Below, one piece after another: positions 28,489 to 38,415 of a stretch of 64,000 bases of DNA. The notes under the pieces were generated by a model that worked only from the letters and a program-made list of their open reading frames with translations, was not told where the DNA came from and ran no database searches. The position numbers and the translations under genes were made by a program. The stretch is from contig NZ_JACUUA010000004.1 in assembly GCF_014859565.1 (NCBI RefSeq), positions 1-64,000 on the forward strand. Reading direction: 5' to 3'. The DNA comes from Marinospirillum sp. GTDB taxonomy: Bacteria; Pseudomonadota; Gammaproteobacteria; Pseudomonadales; Halomonadaceae. Every line of letters starts with the position of its first letter. The first letter of the stretch is position 1.

Positions 28489-28522
28489 GCAAAAAGCGTG
28501 CGGCTGACCGTGCGCTTTTTGC
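28489..28522 (+). terminator. Terminator after petC
   Basis: GCAAAAAGCG (28489-28498) pairs with CGCTTTTTGC (28513-28522), with an inner CGG-CTGA-CCG hairpin. The T-rich descending arm supports Rho-independent termination. It overlaps the likely sspA -35 region. Confidence 0.75.
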
Positions 28523-28548
28523 CTTTTCAGGCCCTGAAGCGTTATAGT
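28519..28548 (+). promoter_or_regulatory. Candidate sigma-70 promoter for sspAB
   Basis: TTGCCT (28519-28524), an 18-bp spacer and TATAGT (28543-28548), about 32 bp upstream of the sspA start. The -35 lies in the descending arm of the petC terminator. Confidence 0.5.
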
Positions 28549-28579
28549 TATGGGCTGGATGATTAGTGAGGATTTATCA

Positions 28580-29206
28580 ATGGGCGTTGTTACCAAGCGT
28601 TCTTCCATGACCTTTTTCTCGGATGGCTCGGATCACTATAGCCATCGCGTGCGGATTGTTTTGGCCGAAAAGGGTGTTACTGTCGATTTGCTGGATATCA
28701 ACCCCAACAACAAGCCGGACGAGTTGGCGGATCTGAATCCCTACAACAGTCTCCCAACCCTGCTGGATCGTGATCTTGTGCTGTATGAGTCCAAGGTGAT
28801 GATGGAGTATTTGGATGAGCGCTTTCCTCATCCGCCGCTGCTGCCGGTTTATCCTGTGGCACGTGCACAGAGTCGTCTGTGGGTGCACCGGATTGAGAAA
28901 GAGTGGAGTCCTCTGGTGGATGTGTTGACCAGTGATGAAACAGCAAAAAAAATGGACAAGACACGTAAAGAGCTACGTGAAAGTATTATTGGTGTTTCAC
29001 CCATTTTTACCGACCGTCCTTTTTTCATGAGTGATGAGTTCAGTCTGGTGGATTGTTGTGTGTTGCCGATTCTCTGGCGTTTACCTCACTTCGGTATAGA
29101 TCTGCCGGAAAAACAGGTTAAGCCTCTGTTGGAGTATATGGAACGTTCTTTCAGTCGCGATGGCTTTATCGAAAGCTTGTCTGAGTCTGAACGAGAAATG
29201 CGCTGA
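28580..29206 (+). CDS. sspA: Stringent starvation protein A
   Basis: A 208-residue glutathione-S-transferase-fold protein that binds RNA polymerase and is needed for acid and starvation responses; it lacks GST activity in Escherichia coli. The thioredoxin-like domain begins [19 protein letters not shown] and continues [21 protein letters not shown]; the alpha-helical domain follows. I choose ATG 28580, which has GAGGA 7 bp upstream, over the in-frame ATG at 28550. sspB follows after 13 bp. Confidence 0.95.
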   Translation: MGVVTKRSSMTFFSDGSDHYSHRVRIVLAEKGVTVDLLDINPNNKPDELADLNPYNSLPTLLDRDLVLYESKVMMEYLDERFPHPPLLPVYPVARAQSRLWVHRIEKEWSPLVDVLTSDETAKKMDKTRKELRESIIGVSPIFTDRPFFMSDEFSLVDCCVLPILWRLPHFGIDLPEKQVKPLLEYMERSFSRDGFIESLSESEREMR

Positions 29207-29219
29207 TCAGGATAATGTT

Positions 29220-29669
29220 ATGAATAGCTCAAGCAGACCTTATCTTTTGCGTGCGTTGTATGAATGGCTACTGGATAACCGGCTGACTCCTTATGTGATC
29301 GTAGCAGCCGATATGGACGGTGTTGTGGTGCCGCGAACCCATGTTCAGGATGGTCAGCTGGTACTGAATATCTCACCGGATGCTACACGTGATCTGTTGG
29401 TTGATAATGAACAGCTGATGTTCAGTGCACGTTTTGGTGGTGTGCCCATGCAGTTGTATATTCCGGTTGATGCTGTGATGGCTATTTATGCACGTGAGAA
29501 TGGTGCAGGTATGGTTTTTGGGCAGGAACCACGAATTCAGGATGTAAAAACACCGGGTTCGGTTTCCAGCGAAGCTCAGCAACAGACCCCTTCTAGTGAT
29601 ACGTCAGAAGGAGCACAGGGTGCTGCCAGCAAACCCCGCGCCGCCTCACATCTTACCCTGATCAAATAA
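29220..29669 (+). CDS. sspB: ClpXP adaptor protein SspB
   Basis: A 149-residue SspB, which tethers ssrA-tagged stalled-ribosome products and some regulators to ClpXP. The N-terminal substrate-binding domain begins SSRPYLLRALYEWLLDNRLTP. A low-complexity linker (Ser/Gln/Ala-rich, residues about 105-140) leads to the ClpX-binding tail, here SHLTLIK, in place of the more common RVVK ending. ATG 29220 has AGGA 7 bp upstream. A 14-bp tandem duplication covers the stop codon. Confidence 0.94.
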   Translation: MNSSSRPYLLRALYEWLLDNRLTPYVIVAADMDGVVVPRTHVQDGQLVLNISPDATRDLLVDNEQLMFSARFGGVPMQLYIPVDAVMAIYARENGAGMVFGQEPRIQDVKTPGSVSSEAQQQTPSSDTSEGAQGAASKPRAASHLTLIK

Positions 29670-29682
29670 CCCTGATCAAATA
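29655..29682. repeat. Perfect 14-bp tandem duplication at the sspB stop
   Basis: ACCCTGATCAAATA occurs twice in direct succession (29655-29668, 29669-29682). The first copy encodes the end of sspB and the beginning of its TAA stop. The second is non-coding and lies just before the converging diaA stop. It looks like a recent slippage event. Confidence 0.9.
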
Positions 29683-29685
29683 GGT

Positions 29686-30691
<1,006 letters not shown>

Positions 30692-30700
30692 TAAAATGCC

Positions 30701-32569
30701 TCAATCAGGCAGAATCTGATCAACCAGTTGTGGCTGTTGTTCAAAAGCATTGGCTGCCAGGGGCTGTGGTTTGCCGCTGTTGAACTGGGCCCATTGCAGC
30801 TCGCGTTCAATTCGTCGTCCTTGCTGGCTGAGTCGACCGGTTGCCCCATCAATCCGGCTTTGTGGTAAAACTTCAAGTAATGGTAGTCGCTGAGCCAACA
30901 AGTAGGCATCAGCACCCATGGCATATAAACGTCCATAACGCGTGATGTTTTCTGGCCAGGTTTGCCGTACTTCCTGCTGTAATGGATCGCCCGACTCCAG
31001 GTACCAAGGGATATCACAGAAGGCAATACCATTCATGTCTCTATCCAGTCCGGGGTTTACAGTGCCGCTGTAGACAGCAGAAGTGGCCAGCACGGGTAGG
31101 CTGGATGCAGCAAGAAAGCTGAGAGCTGGTTTAATCTGGCGTGCAGTGGCAGGATCTGCATGTAAAAACAGAAAATCACTGTCTTCTCTTGGGCGGGGAG
31201 CAAAGTGAGGTCTTTGTCCCAGGAGGCGTGTCAGGCGCTGGTGACGTTCCTGGCTAAGCTGAACTTCCAGTAACTGACGCAGTGATGCATCCAGTGACAG
31301 GCTGGCACCATACTGACGTGAGTGACTGATTTCACCGCCCAGCTCTTTCCAGTTTTTGATAAAACTGGCCTCTACTCGGCTACCCCAGCTGTTTTCTGGT
31401 GTTAGCACCAGTGCGCGGCGGAAGCCGCTTTGCCATGCTTTCAGGGCAACCTGAGCGGCCTCGTTTTCTGCCGACAGTCCAAACTGAAACATATCCTTGT
31501 TCTGAAAGTCTTCATCATTGCCGTAGTTGAGTGCCAGGGTGGGCAGGGGTAAGCTGCGGCGGCGCTCCAGTAAATCCACCTGGGCTTTGGCCAGTGGGCC
31601 AATGACCACTTCGACCCCTTGGCTTTTGGCGCGGCTGTATAACTCATCAAGGCTGTTGGCTTGTGAATCATAAAAGCTGATGCGCGGGGCGTGTTGCCCC
31701 TTTTGTACTGTGCTTAGGTGTTTGGCCAGCAAGGCGTCACGAATTACATAGGCAGCTTCGGCCAGAGGGCCGCTTTCCGGCAAAAACACAGCCAGGTGCT
31801 GAATCCTGTCTTCACTGAGCTTTACCAGTAGATCAATTTCTTCCGGTGTGTACTGCTGTCTGGCCGGGTGTTGTGGCCAGCGTGTAGCCCATGCTTGTAA
31901 CTGGTTGCTGATCTGTTCGGGATTAGTAATGGCAGTCTGGCGCACCAGTGCCAGTTCTATCCAGCCGCGCAGCAGGGGTTGGCGTTCCGTTTGTTGCAGG
32001 TGACGCAGTTCGTCACTGCTGACCTGGTTGAGGTTGTTCCATAGCCGTTCATAAACATCAGCACGTGATTTGTCATCCTGAGCCAGTAAAGCCTGATGGT
32101 GACGATGCCGCAGGGCGCTGGAATAAAAGCCGGTTAACAGGAGGGCATCAGCACGATAACCAGATAAGACAAATTGTTGTGTGCGGTCAATGTGTGGCAG
32201 TCGCTGGCTGAAGGTTTCAATCAGGCGCAGAGCTGTCCAACCATCATCCAGAGCCAGGCTGTTGATGGCACCAAGATTCAGCGCTTGCCAGTGGTATTCA
32301 ACAGGCAGACTTTGTGGTTGCAGGGACAGTACTAAATCCAGACTTTCCAGGTGTCGCTGCTGCTGTGTTAAAATTCCGGCAGCATCCAGCCGAACAAATT
32401 GTGCCTCCACCTCCGGATTGGGGTGTGCGGCACGTTCCGGTGTGATGGGTCTGGTTGCAGTGTCCTGTTTGACACTGCCCGAACAGCCGACCAGCAGCAA
32501 CAGCAGCAGGCAGGCAAACCCTGTACGACAGGCAGAAAAATTTAATGTCACTCTGGTTGATCCTTTCAT
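30701..32569 (-). CDS. lpoA: Penicillin-binding protein activator LpoA (LppC)
   Basis: An outer-membrane lipoprotein of about 622 residues that reaches through the periplasm to activate PBP1A. The N-terminal lipoprotein signal ends in the lipobox LLVGC. A TPR-like helical domain and a C-terminal periplasmic-binding-protein-like domain (VVIGPLAKAQVDLLE, ATSAVYSG) follow. The longer open frame to 32743 runs into rsmI and is rejected. Start choice is between ATG 32569 and GTG 32551; the latter has AAAGGA 9 bp upstream and may be the real one. It is divergent from rsmI. Confidence 0.88.
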   Translation of the reverse strand: MKGSTRVTLNFSACRTGFACLLLLLLVGCSGSVKQDTATRPITPERAAHPNPEVEAQFVRLDAAGILTQQQRHLESLDLVLSLQPQSLPVEYHWQALNLGAINSLALDDGWTALRLIETFSQRLPHIDRTQQFVLSGYRADALLLTGFYSSALRHRHHQALLAQDDKSRADVYERLWNNLNQVSSDELRHLQQTERQPLLRGWIELALVRQTAITNPEQISNQLQAWATRWPQHPARQQYTPEEIDLLVKLSEDRIQHLAVFLPESGPLAEAAYVIRDALLAKHLSTVQKGQHAPRISFYDSQANSLDELYSRAKSQGVEVVIGPLAKAQVDLLERRRSLPLPTLALNYGNDEDFQNKDMFQFGLSAENEAAQVALKAWQSGFRRALVLTPENSWGSRVEASFIKNWKELGGEISHSRQYGASLSLDASLRQLLEVQLSQERHQRLTRLLGQRPHFAPRPREDSDFLFLHADPATARQIKPALSFLAASSLPVLATSAVYSGTVNPGLDRDMNGIAFCDIPWYLESGDPLQQEVRQTWPENITRYGRLYAMGADAYLLAQRLPLLEVLPQSRIDGATGRLSQQGRRIERELQWAQFNSGKPQPLAANAFEQQPQLVDQILPD

Positions 32570-32585
32570 GACCCGTAAAAGCACT

Positions 32586-33467
32586 ATGACTGACTTAGGC
32601 ACTGATGAGCATATCAAAAAAACAGCCGCTTTGTATGTTGTTGCCACACCGATTGGCAACCTGGATGATATCACTGAGCGCGCGCGCAGCATTTTACAAC
32701 AGGTTGCTGTTATAGCGGCAGAAGATACCCGACACAGTGGCAAGCTGCTGGATCATTATGGTATTCGTAATCGTCTGGTATCCCTGCATGATCATAACGA
32801 AAACTCCCGCGCAGAACAGCTGCTGGGCTTGTTGCGTGAAGGGCGCAGCGTGGCGCTGGTTTCTGATGCCGGCACACCCCTGATCTCTGATCCCGGCTAT
32901 CACCTGGTTCATACCGTGCGTGCAGCGGGTTATCCGGTGGTTCCCGTACCCGGTGCCTGTGCTTTGGTTGCGGCATTAAGTGTGGCAGGTTTGCCTACCG
33001 ACCGTTTTTATTTTGCCGGGTTTTTACCGGCAAAATCCACTGCACGTAACAAGGTGCTGGACGAACTGGTGCAGCAGCAGGGCACCCTGGTGTTTTATGA
33101 ATCACCCCACCGTCTGCTGGATTCACTGCGGGCAATGGTGTCAGTGCTGGGCGGGCAACGTCCGGCTTGCCTGGCGCGAGAAATCACCAAACATTTTGAG
33201 ACTTTTTTGTCCGGCACGTTGGATGAGTTGTTGCAACAGGTTACAGCAGACACCAATCAGCAAAAAGGTGAGTTTGTATTGCTGGTGGAAGGTTTTCAGG
33301 GGCAGGCACAGGATTCGGCCTGGACGGATGCTTGTCGCTGGTTGCTGGAATTAAAAGATGAAATGCCACCTTCCAAAGCCTGCTCTGTAGTGGCTCGTAT
33401 GACCGGTGTGAAGAAAAAAGCCCTGTATCAGTGGATGCTGGACGAGGGGCTGGACAGCAAGGCTTGA
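32586..33467 (+). CDS. rsmI: 16S rRNA (cytidine-1402-2'-O)-methyltransferase RsmI
   Basis: A SAM-dependent tetrapyrrole-methylase-fold enzyme that 2'-O-methylates C1402 in the ribosomal P site, working with RsmH on the same base. The signature ALYVVATPIGNLDDITERA opens the domain; LVSDAGTPLISDPGY and VPGACALVAALSVAG follow. I start at ATG 32586 (293 residues), close to the domain. ATG 32568 is also in frame, but its codon overlaps the divergent lpoA ATG. Neither has a clear ribosome-binding site. rnpB follows immediately. Confidence 0.93.
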   Translation: MTDLGTDEHIKKTAALYVVATPIGNLDDITERARSILQQVAVIAAEDTRHSGKLLDHYGIRNRLVSLHDHNENSRAEQLLGLLREGRSVALVSDAGTPLISDPGYHLVHTVRAAGYPVVPVPGACALVAALSVAGLPTDRFYFAGFLPAKSTARNKVLDELVQQQGTLVFYESPHRLLDSLRAMVSVLGGQRPACLAREITKHFETFLSGTLDELLQQVTADTNQQKGEFVLLVEGFQGQAQDSAWTDACRWLLELKDEMPPSKACSVVARMTGVKKKALYQWMLDEGLDSKA

Positions 33468-33498
33468 GAGATGGAAGGTTTCTCTATATGCTTTCGCA

Positions 33499-33868
33499 GC
33501 GGAAGTCGGCTGGACAGTCGCTGCCACTGTTTACAGTGGGGGAGGAAAGTCCGGGCTCCACAGGGCAGGGTGCCAGGTAATGCCTGGGGGGCGCAAGCCT
33601 ACGGAAAGTGCCGCAGAAAATAACCGCCGATGGCGTTTTTCTTCGGAAAAATGCACAGGCAAGGGTGAAAAGGTGCGGTAAGAGCGCACCGCACGGGTGG
33701 TAACATGCCGTGGCTAGGTAAACCCCACTCGGAGCAAGACCAAATAGGAACCCAACAGGCGTGGCCCGCGCTGGGTTCGGGTAGGTTGCTTGAGCGCTGG
33801 AGCGATCCAGCGCCTAGAGGAATGACTGTTCACGACAGAACCCGGCTTACAGGCCGGCTTCCGCCCTT
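33499..33868 (+). ncRNA. rnpB: RNase P RNA (bacterial type A)
   Basis: The catalytic RNA of RNase P. Recognisable universal elements are GAGGAAAGTCCGGGCTCC at 33541-33558, AGGGCAGGGTGCCAGGTAA nearby, GGGTGAAAAGGTGCGGTAAG, GGTAAACCCCAC, GAGCAAGACCAAATAGG and CACGACAGAACCCGGCTTA near the 3' end. The terminal P1 helix forms from GCGGAAGTCGGC (33499-33510) and GCCGGCTTCCGC (33853-33864). A seven-T run at 33867-33873 terminates it. A weak promoter may use TTGAGA (33464-33469), which contains the rsmI stop, and TATATG (33485-33490). Confidence 0.97.
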
Positions 33869-33899
33869 TTTTTAGTTTTTATCTGCTTCTGAGCTCACT

Positions 33900-34874
33900 A
33901 TGTCCACAAATGTGTCTCCAGCTGAAACCGATCAGCATCTCAGTGTATTGCTGGAGGAAGCAGTTAGCGCCTGGCTGACTCGTCCGGATGGTTTTTATGT
34001 TGACGGAACTTTTGGCCGTGGTGGTCATAGCCGTCACTTGTTGCAACAACTGGCTGCTGCTGGACGACTGCTGGGAATCGATAAAGACCCGCGCGCGCTG
34101 ATGGCAGGTGAACAGCTGGCAGCAAAAGATCCGCGCTTTTCAATCTGCCATGGCTCTTTTACCGAGCTGCCAGAGTTTCTGCATTCCTATCAGGCTGATC
34201 CGGGTTTTCAGGGTGTAGATGGTATTCTGGTGGATCTGGGTGTTTCTTCCCCTCAGCTGGATGATCCTGAGCGGGGTTTCAGTTTTATGCAGGATGGTCC
34301 GCTGGATATGCGGATGGACACCACACGAGGGCTAAGTGCAGCTGAATGGCTGGCTCGGGCTCCTGAAGAAGAAATCAGTGATGTACTTTACCATCTGGGT
34401 GAGGAGCGTCATTCACGTCGTATGGCACGTGCACTGGTCAAGGCACGGCAAGAACAGCCGATTACTCGCACTGGTCAGCTGGCTGAACTGATTAAAGCGG
34501 CCAATCCCAGCTGGGAAAAACACAAACATCCCGCCACCCGAGCCTTTCAGGCCATACGTATTCACATCAATCGTGAGCTGGATGATTTAAAGCAGCTGCT
34601 GACACAAGCTGTGGATCTGCTGGCTCCTGGCGGTCGTCTGGTGGTGATCAGTTTTCATTCACTCGAAGATCGCATTGTGAAACGCTTTATGCGTGATGCG
34701 GCGCGGGGTGATGCGCACCTGCCTCAGGGTGTACCTTTTCGTCAGGAAGAGTTGCACCCGACACTGAAACTGATCAGTAAGGCGGTTAAACCTTCTGCCA
34801 CCGAGATCCAGCAGAATCCAAGAGCACGCAGTGCTGTCATGCGGGTTGCAGAGAAACTGATCAGTACAGATTAG
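33900..34874 (+). CDS. rsmH: 16S rRNA (cytosine-1402-N4)-methyltransferase RsmH
   Basis: A 324-residue SAM-dependent MraW-family methyltransferase that N4-methylates C1402. It begins [14 protein letters not shown], has the SAM motif [16 protein letters not shown] and the MraW signature [16 protein letters not shown]. It opens the dcw cluster directly: no mraZ lies between rnpB and rsmH, where only about 30 bp remain. Ribosome-binding site is weak. ftsL follows after 10 bp. Confidence 0.97.
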   Translation: MSTNVSPAETDQHLSVLLEEAVSAWLTRPDGFYVDGTFGRGGHSRHLLQQLAAAGRLLGIDKDPRALMAGEQLAAKDPRFSICHGSFTELPEFLHSYQADPGFQGVDGILVDLGVSSPQLDDPERGFSFMQDGPLDMRMDTTRGLSAAEWLARAPEEEISDVLYHLGEERHSRRMARALVKARQEQPITRTGQLAELIKAANPSWEKHKHPATRAFQAIRIHINRELDDLKQLLTQAVDLLAPGGRLVVISFHSLEDRIVKRFMRDAARGDAHLPQGVPFRQEELHPTLKLISKAVKPSATEIQQNPRARSAVMRVAEKLISTD

Positions 34875-34884
34875 AGGTTGTGGC

Positions 34885-35229
34885 ATGACGTTTTCGGGTG
34901 TGCTGAAAAGCAGTAAAAAATACCGTAAATTGCCGAATTTACTGATCATCCTGTTGTCTCGTTATTGGCTGTCGCTGTTGTTGATCCTACTGCTGCTGGG
35001 CAGTGCCCATCTGTTGATTCAGGTTACTCATCAGGCCAGAAACCAGCAGGTGCGCTTGCAGACTTTGGAAGGTGAACGGGATGCCCTGCAGGTGGAGTGG
35101 GGGCGGCTGCTGCTGGAAGAAAGCTCTCTGGTATCACCGGTGCGGCTGGAACAACTGTCACGCCTGCAACTGCAGCTGCGCCTCCCTGAAGATTCGTCCT
35201 TGCAAATTCGGCGAATCGAACAGCCATGA
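34885..35229 (+). CDS. ftsL: Cell division protein FtsL
   Basis: A 114-residue bitopic protein: short cytoplasmic tail, one transmembrane helix (about residues 27-48) and a periplasmic coiled coil (QVRLQTLEGERDALQVEWGR) that pairs with FtsB in the FtsQLB divisome subcomplex. AGAGG precedes the ATG. It overlaps ftsI by 4 bp. Sequence conservation is low; position and topology carry the call. Confidence 0.93.
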   Translation: MTFSGVLKSSKKYRKLPNLLIILLSRYWLSLLLILLLLGSAHLLIQVTHQARNQQVRLQTLEGERDALQVEWGRLLLEESSLVSPVRLEQLSRLQLQLRLPEDSSLQIRRIEQP

Positions 35230-36920
35230 GCAGTGTTCACCAACCCAGTTCAACCTCCCCCTGGCGCTTGCGTCTGGTGTGGATAGTATTATTGCCACTA
35301 CTGTTAATTCTGGTTGGACGTCTGGTACAACTGCACCTGTTTGAGCGTGAATTTCTGAAACGTCAGGGTGATGTACGTACCCTGCGGGTTGAATCCATTC
35401 AGGCACACCGAGGCATGATCACGGATCGTCATGGTGAACCTCTGGCGATCAGCTCTCAGGTGGCTACACTCTGGGCTAATCCTCGCCAGTTACCCCGTGA
35501 TGCACAACAGATCCATGCCCTTGCCGTGGCACTGGGTGAAACCCCCACCGATTTTATCCATCGCCTGCAACGTTTTGCCGATCGTGAGTTCATGTACCTG
35601 CGTCGTCAGGTGACTCCGGATATGGCTGAGGCGGTTTTGTCGCTGAAAATTCCGGGTGTTTATTCACAGGATGAGTTCAAGCGTTATTACCCTGCAGGTG
35701 AGGTGGCAGCACATCTGGTGGGTTTCACCAATATTGATGAACAGGGTCAGGAAGGACTGGAACTGGCCTGGGAACACTGGTTAAAAGCAGTGCCGGGGCG
35801 CAAACGGGTATTAAAGGATTTAAAAGGACGCACCATTCGTAATATTGCGGTATTACAACAGGCTCAGCCGGGTCAGACACTGGCCCTGAGTCTTGATATG
35901 CGCCTGCAGTACCTTGCTTATCGGGAGTTAAAAGCCGCTGTTGATCAGCATCAGGCCGTTTCCGGCAGTTTAATTCTACTGGATGCCCAAACAGGTGAAG
36001 TGTTGGCGATGGTTAACCAACCGGCATTTAATCCCAATAATCGTGCTCAGTTGGATGTTTCCAGTTTGCGTAATCGTGCCATGGTGGATCTGTTTGAACC
36101 GGGTTCGGTGATCAAGCCCCTGAGTGTGGCCGTGGCACTACAGTCCAGGCAATTCCAGCCGGATCAGATCATTGATACTTCGCCGGGGGTGATACGGCTG
36201 GCGGGGCAAACCATCAGGGACTTTCGTAATTACGGCAAGATGACGCCCGAGGATATTATTGTCCGTTCCAGTAACGTCGGTATGACCCGCATGATTCTTG
36301 AGTTGCCGGACGAAATGCTGGTGAATTATTACGACTCACTGGGTTTCGGGCGTGCAACAGGCACGGGTTTTCCCGGTGAAGCATCCGGTGTGCTGCCGGG
36401 CGGTTTTGGTATCAGCCGTATCAAACGTGCAACCCTGTCTTATGGTTATGGTTTATCCGTGACACTGGGTCAGTTAGCTCAGGCCTATATGGTTCTGGCC
36501 GATCATGGACGCCTGCATCCTTTGTCTTTATTAAAAGTGAATGATCCGGTAACTGCGCAGGTTTTTGATGCAGAAGTAGTGAACAATGTGCTTTCTATGA
36601 TGGAGAAAGTAGTGCAGCCAGGTGGAACCGGAACCCGCGCAGCCATCAAGGGTTATCGGGTGGCGGGTAAAACCGGTACAGTACACAAGCTGGGATCACA
36701 GGGTTATCAATCCGGTGATTATATCGCCACCTTTGCCGGAATTGCCCCGGCCAGTGATCCACGATTGGTGGCAGTGATCATGATCGATAGTCCCAAAGGT
36801 CAGGAATATTTTGGTGGTGAGGTGGCCGCACCGGTTTTCAGTCGTGTGGTTGGCCATGCCTTGCGTATCCTGGATGTTCCTCCTGATGCACCCGTGGAGA
36901 TGGGTAAAAACAATGAGTGA
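35226..36920 (+). CDS. ftsI: Septal peptidoglycan transpeptidase FtsI (PBP3)
   Basis: A 564-residue class B penicillin-binding protein that crosslinks septal peptidoglycan with FtsW. One N-terminal membrane anchor (about residues 15-37) leads to the pedestal domain and the transpeptidase domain. The active-site triad motifs are PGSVIKP (Ser-x-x-Lys), RSSNVG (Ser-x-Asn) and AGKTGTVHK (Lys-Thr-Gly). It overlaps ftsL by 4 bp and murE by 8 bp. Confidence 0.97.
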   Translation: MSSVHQPSSTSPWRLRLVWIVLLPLLLILVGRLVQLHLFEREFLKRQGDVRTLRVESIQAHRGMITDRHGEPLAISSQVATLWANPRQLPRDAQQIHALAVALGETPTDFIHRLQRFADREFMYLRRQVTPDMAEAVLSLKIPGVYSQDEFKRYYPAGEVAAHLVGFTNIDEQGQEGLELAWEHWLKAVPGRKRVLKDLKGRTIRNIAVLQQAQPGQTLALSLDMRLQYLAYRELKAAVDQHQAVSGSLILLDAQTGEVLAMVNQPAFNPNNRAQLDVSSLRNRAMVDLFEPGSVIKPLSVAVALQSRQFQPDQIIDTSPGVIRLAGQTIRDFRNYGKMTPEDIIVRSSNVGMTRMILELPDEMLVNYYDSLGFGRATGTGFPGEASGVLPGGFGISRIKRATLSYGYGLSVTLGQLAQAYMVLADHGRLHPLSLLKVNDPVTAQVFDAEVVNNVLSMMEKVVQPGGTGTRAAIKGYRVAGKTGTVHKLGSQGYQSGDYIATFAGIAPASDPRLVAVIMIDSPKGQEYFGGEVAAPVFSRVVGHALRILDVPPDAPVEMGKNNE

Positions 36921-38415
36921 ATTACAACTGCAACAACCCATCACATTAAGCGCTTGGTATGCCCTGTGGCCTGAACTTGAGACACGGGTAAAACACCAGT
37001 TGGAATCTCTGCCCTCTTTTGATCGACTGGTACACGACAGTCGTAAAGTCCGATCCGGTGATGTATTTTTTGCCCTGACTGGCACTTTGCAGCAGGGTCA
37101 GGCATTTATAACTTCGGCACTACAGCAAGGTGCACAACTGGCTGTTTGTGAAGGAGAGCTGCAGTTGCAGCAGCAGTCGGAAGGCTGGGTGCTGCACTTG
37201 CCGAATCTGCGTAGCAAGCTAGGTGAGTTGTTATTAAAAAGCAGTGGTTTGCCCCTGCAGAAAATTCGCACTCAGGCAGTGACTGGCACCAATGGTAAGT
37301 CATCCGTTGCCCATTATCTGAGCCAGGCCTGGCAATTGCTGGGGCAGCCCTGTGCGCTGGTGGGCACCCTGGGTTATGGTTTGCTGGATCAATTACAACC
37401 GGCCAGCCATACCACCCCAGATATGTTCCGAATGCATCAGTTGTATGCCGACTGGCTGCAGCTTGGTATCCATCGTGTGGCTCTGGAAGCGTCTTCTCAT
37501 GCCCTAGAGCAGGGGCGGCTGGATGGTATCAATATCCCTTGCGGAATTTTCACCAACCTGACTCGTGATCATCTGGATTATCACGGCACGCTGGAAGCTT
37601 ATGCCGCAGCAAAACTGCGCTTGTTTCAGCGTCCGGAAGCTGAAATAGCCATTCTTAATCTGGATGATCCATTGACTCCATATTGGCTGAAGCAGTGTAC
37701 TGCGCCAGTGCGACTGACGTATAGCCTGTATCGAGCGGATGCTGATCTGAGTGTGCAGCAGGTGAGTTATACCAGCACAGGTATTCAGGCGCAGCTGATG
37801 TATCAGCAACAGCTCTGGTCATTACAGCTGAACTTGCTGGGCGCTTTTAACTTGGCGAATGTGCTGGCAGTGCTTGCGGCTCTGTTGGCAGAAGGCTGGT
37901 CGATGCAGCAGCTGTTACCAATCGTGGCTCAGCTCAAGCCTGTGCCTGGACGAATGCAGCGGATTGAAGCAAACAGCAGCCAGCCGCAGGTGGTGGTGGA
38001 TTATGCCCATACACCGGATGCACTGGAACAAGCACTTAAGGCATTGAGAGAACACACCTCTGGTCGCCTCTGGTGTGTGTTTGGTTGTGGTGGTAATCGT
38101 GATCAGGGTAAACGTGCCCTGATGGGTGAGGTGGCTGTCCTCCTGGCTGATCAGGTGGTGGTCACGGACGATAACCCACGTGATGAGTCTCCGGTGTTGA
38201 TTCGCAGCCAAATATTGGCTGCCGCCACAGGTGCAGCAGAAGTAGCTGATCGTGCTTCTGCCATACAGCAGGTTGTTAATAGCGCTGCAGCCGGTGATGT
38301 GATTCTGCTGGCAGGTAAAGGCCATGAAACCTGGCAGAAAGTGGCAGGGCAACGCATTCCTTTTGATGATGTGGAGCAGGCCAGAATTGCATTACAGCGG
38401 AGGATTGCAGAATGA
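36913..38415 (+). CDS. murE: UDP-MurNAc-L-Ala-D-Glu:meso-diaminopimelate ligase MurE
   Basis: A 500-residue Mur ligase adding the third peptide residue. The ATP loop is AVTGTNGKSSVAHYL. The specificity motif DDNPRDESP marks meso-diaminopimelate rather than lysine as substrate, as expected for a Gram-negative wall. I choose ATG 36913 inside the end of ftsI; the frame extends upstream but that part belongs to ftsI. murF overlaps by 4 bp. Confidence 0.97.
   Translation: MSELQLQQPITLSAWYALWPELETRVKHQLESLPSFDRLVHDSRKVRSGDVFFALTGTLQQGQAFITSALQQGAQLAVCEGELQLQQQSEGWVLHLPNLRSKLGELLLKSSGLPLQKIRTQAVTGTNGKSSVAHYLSQAWQLLGQPCALVGTLGYGLLDQLQPASHTTPDMFRMHQLYADWLQLGIHRVALEASSHALEQGRLDGINIPCGIFTNLTRDHLDYHGTLEAYAAAKLRLFQRPEAEIAILNLDDPLTPYWLKQCTAPVRLTYSLYRADADLSVQQVSYTSTGIQAQLMYQQQLWSLQLNLLGAFNLANVLAVLAALLAEGWSMQQLLPIVAQLKPVPGRMQRIEANSSQPQVVVDYAHTPDALEQALKALREHTSGRLWCVFGCGGNRDQGKRALMGEVAVLLADQVVVTDDNPRDESPVLIRSQILAAATGAAEVADRASAIQQVVNSAAAGDVILLAGKGHETWQKVAGQRIPFDDVEQARIALQRRIAE

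Noticed and set aside
32570..32743. 58-residue N-terminal extension of lpoA
   Set aside because: It would read antisense through rsmI and would remove the lipoprotein signal from the N-terminus.
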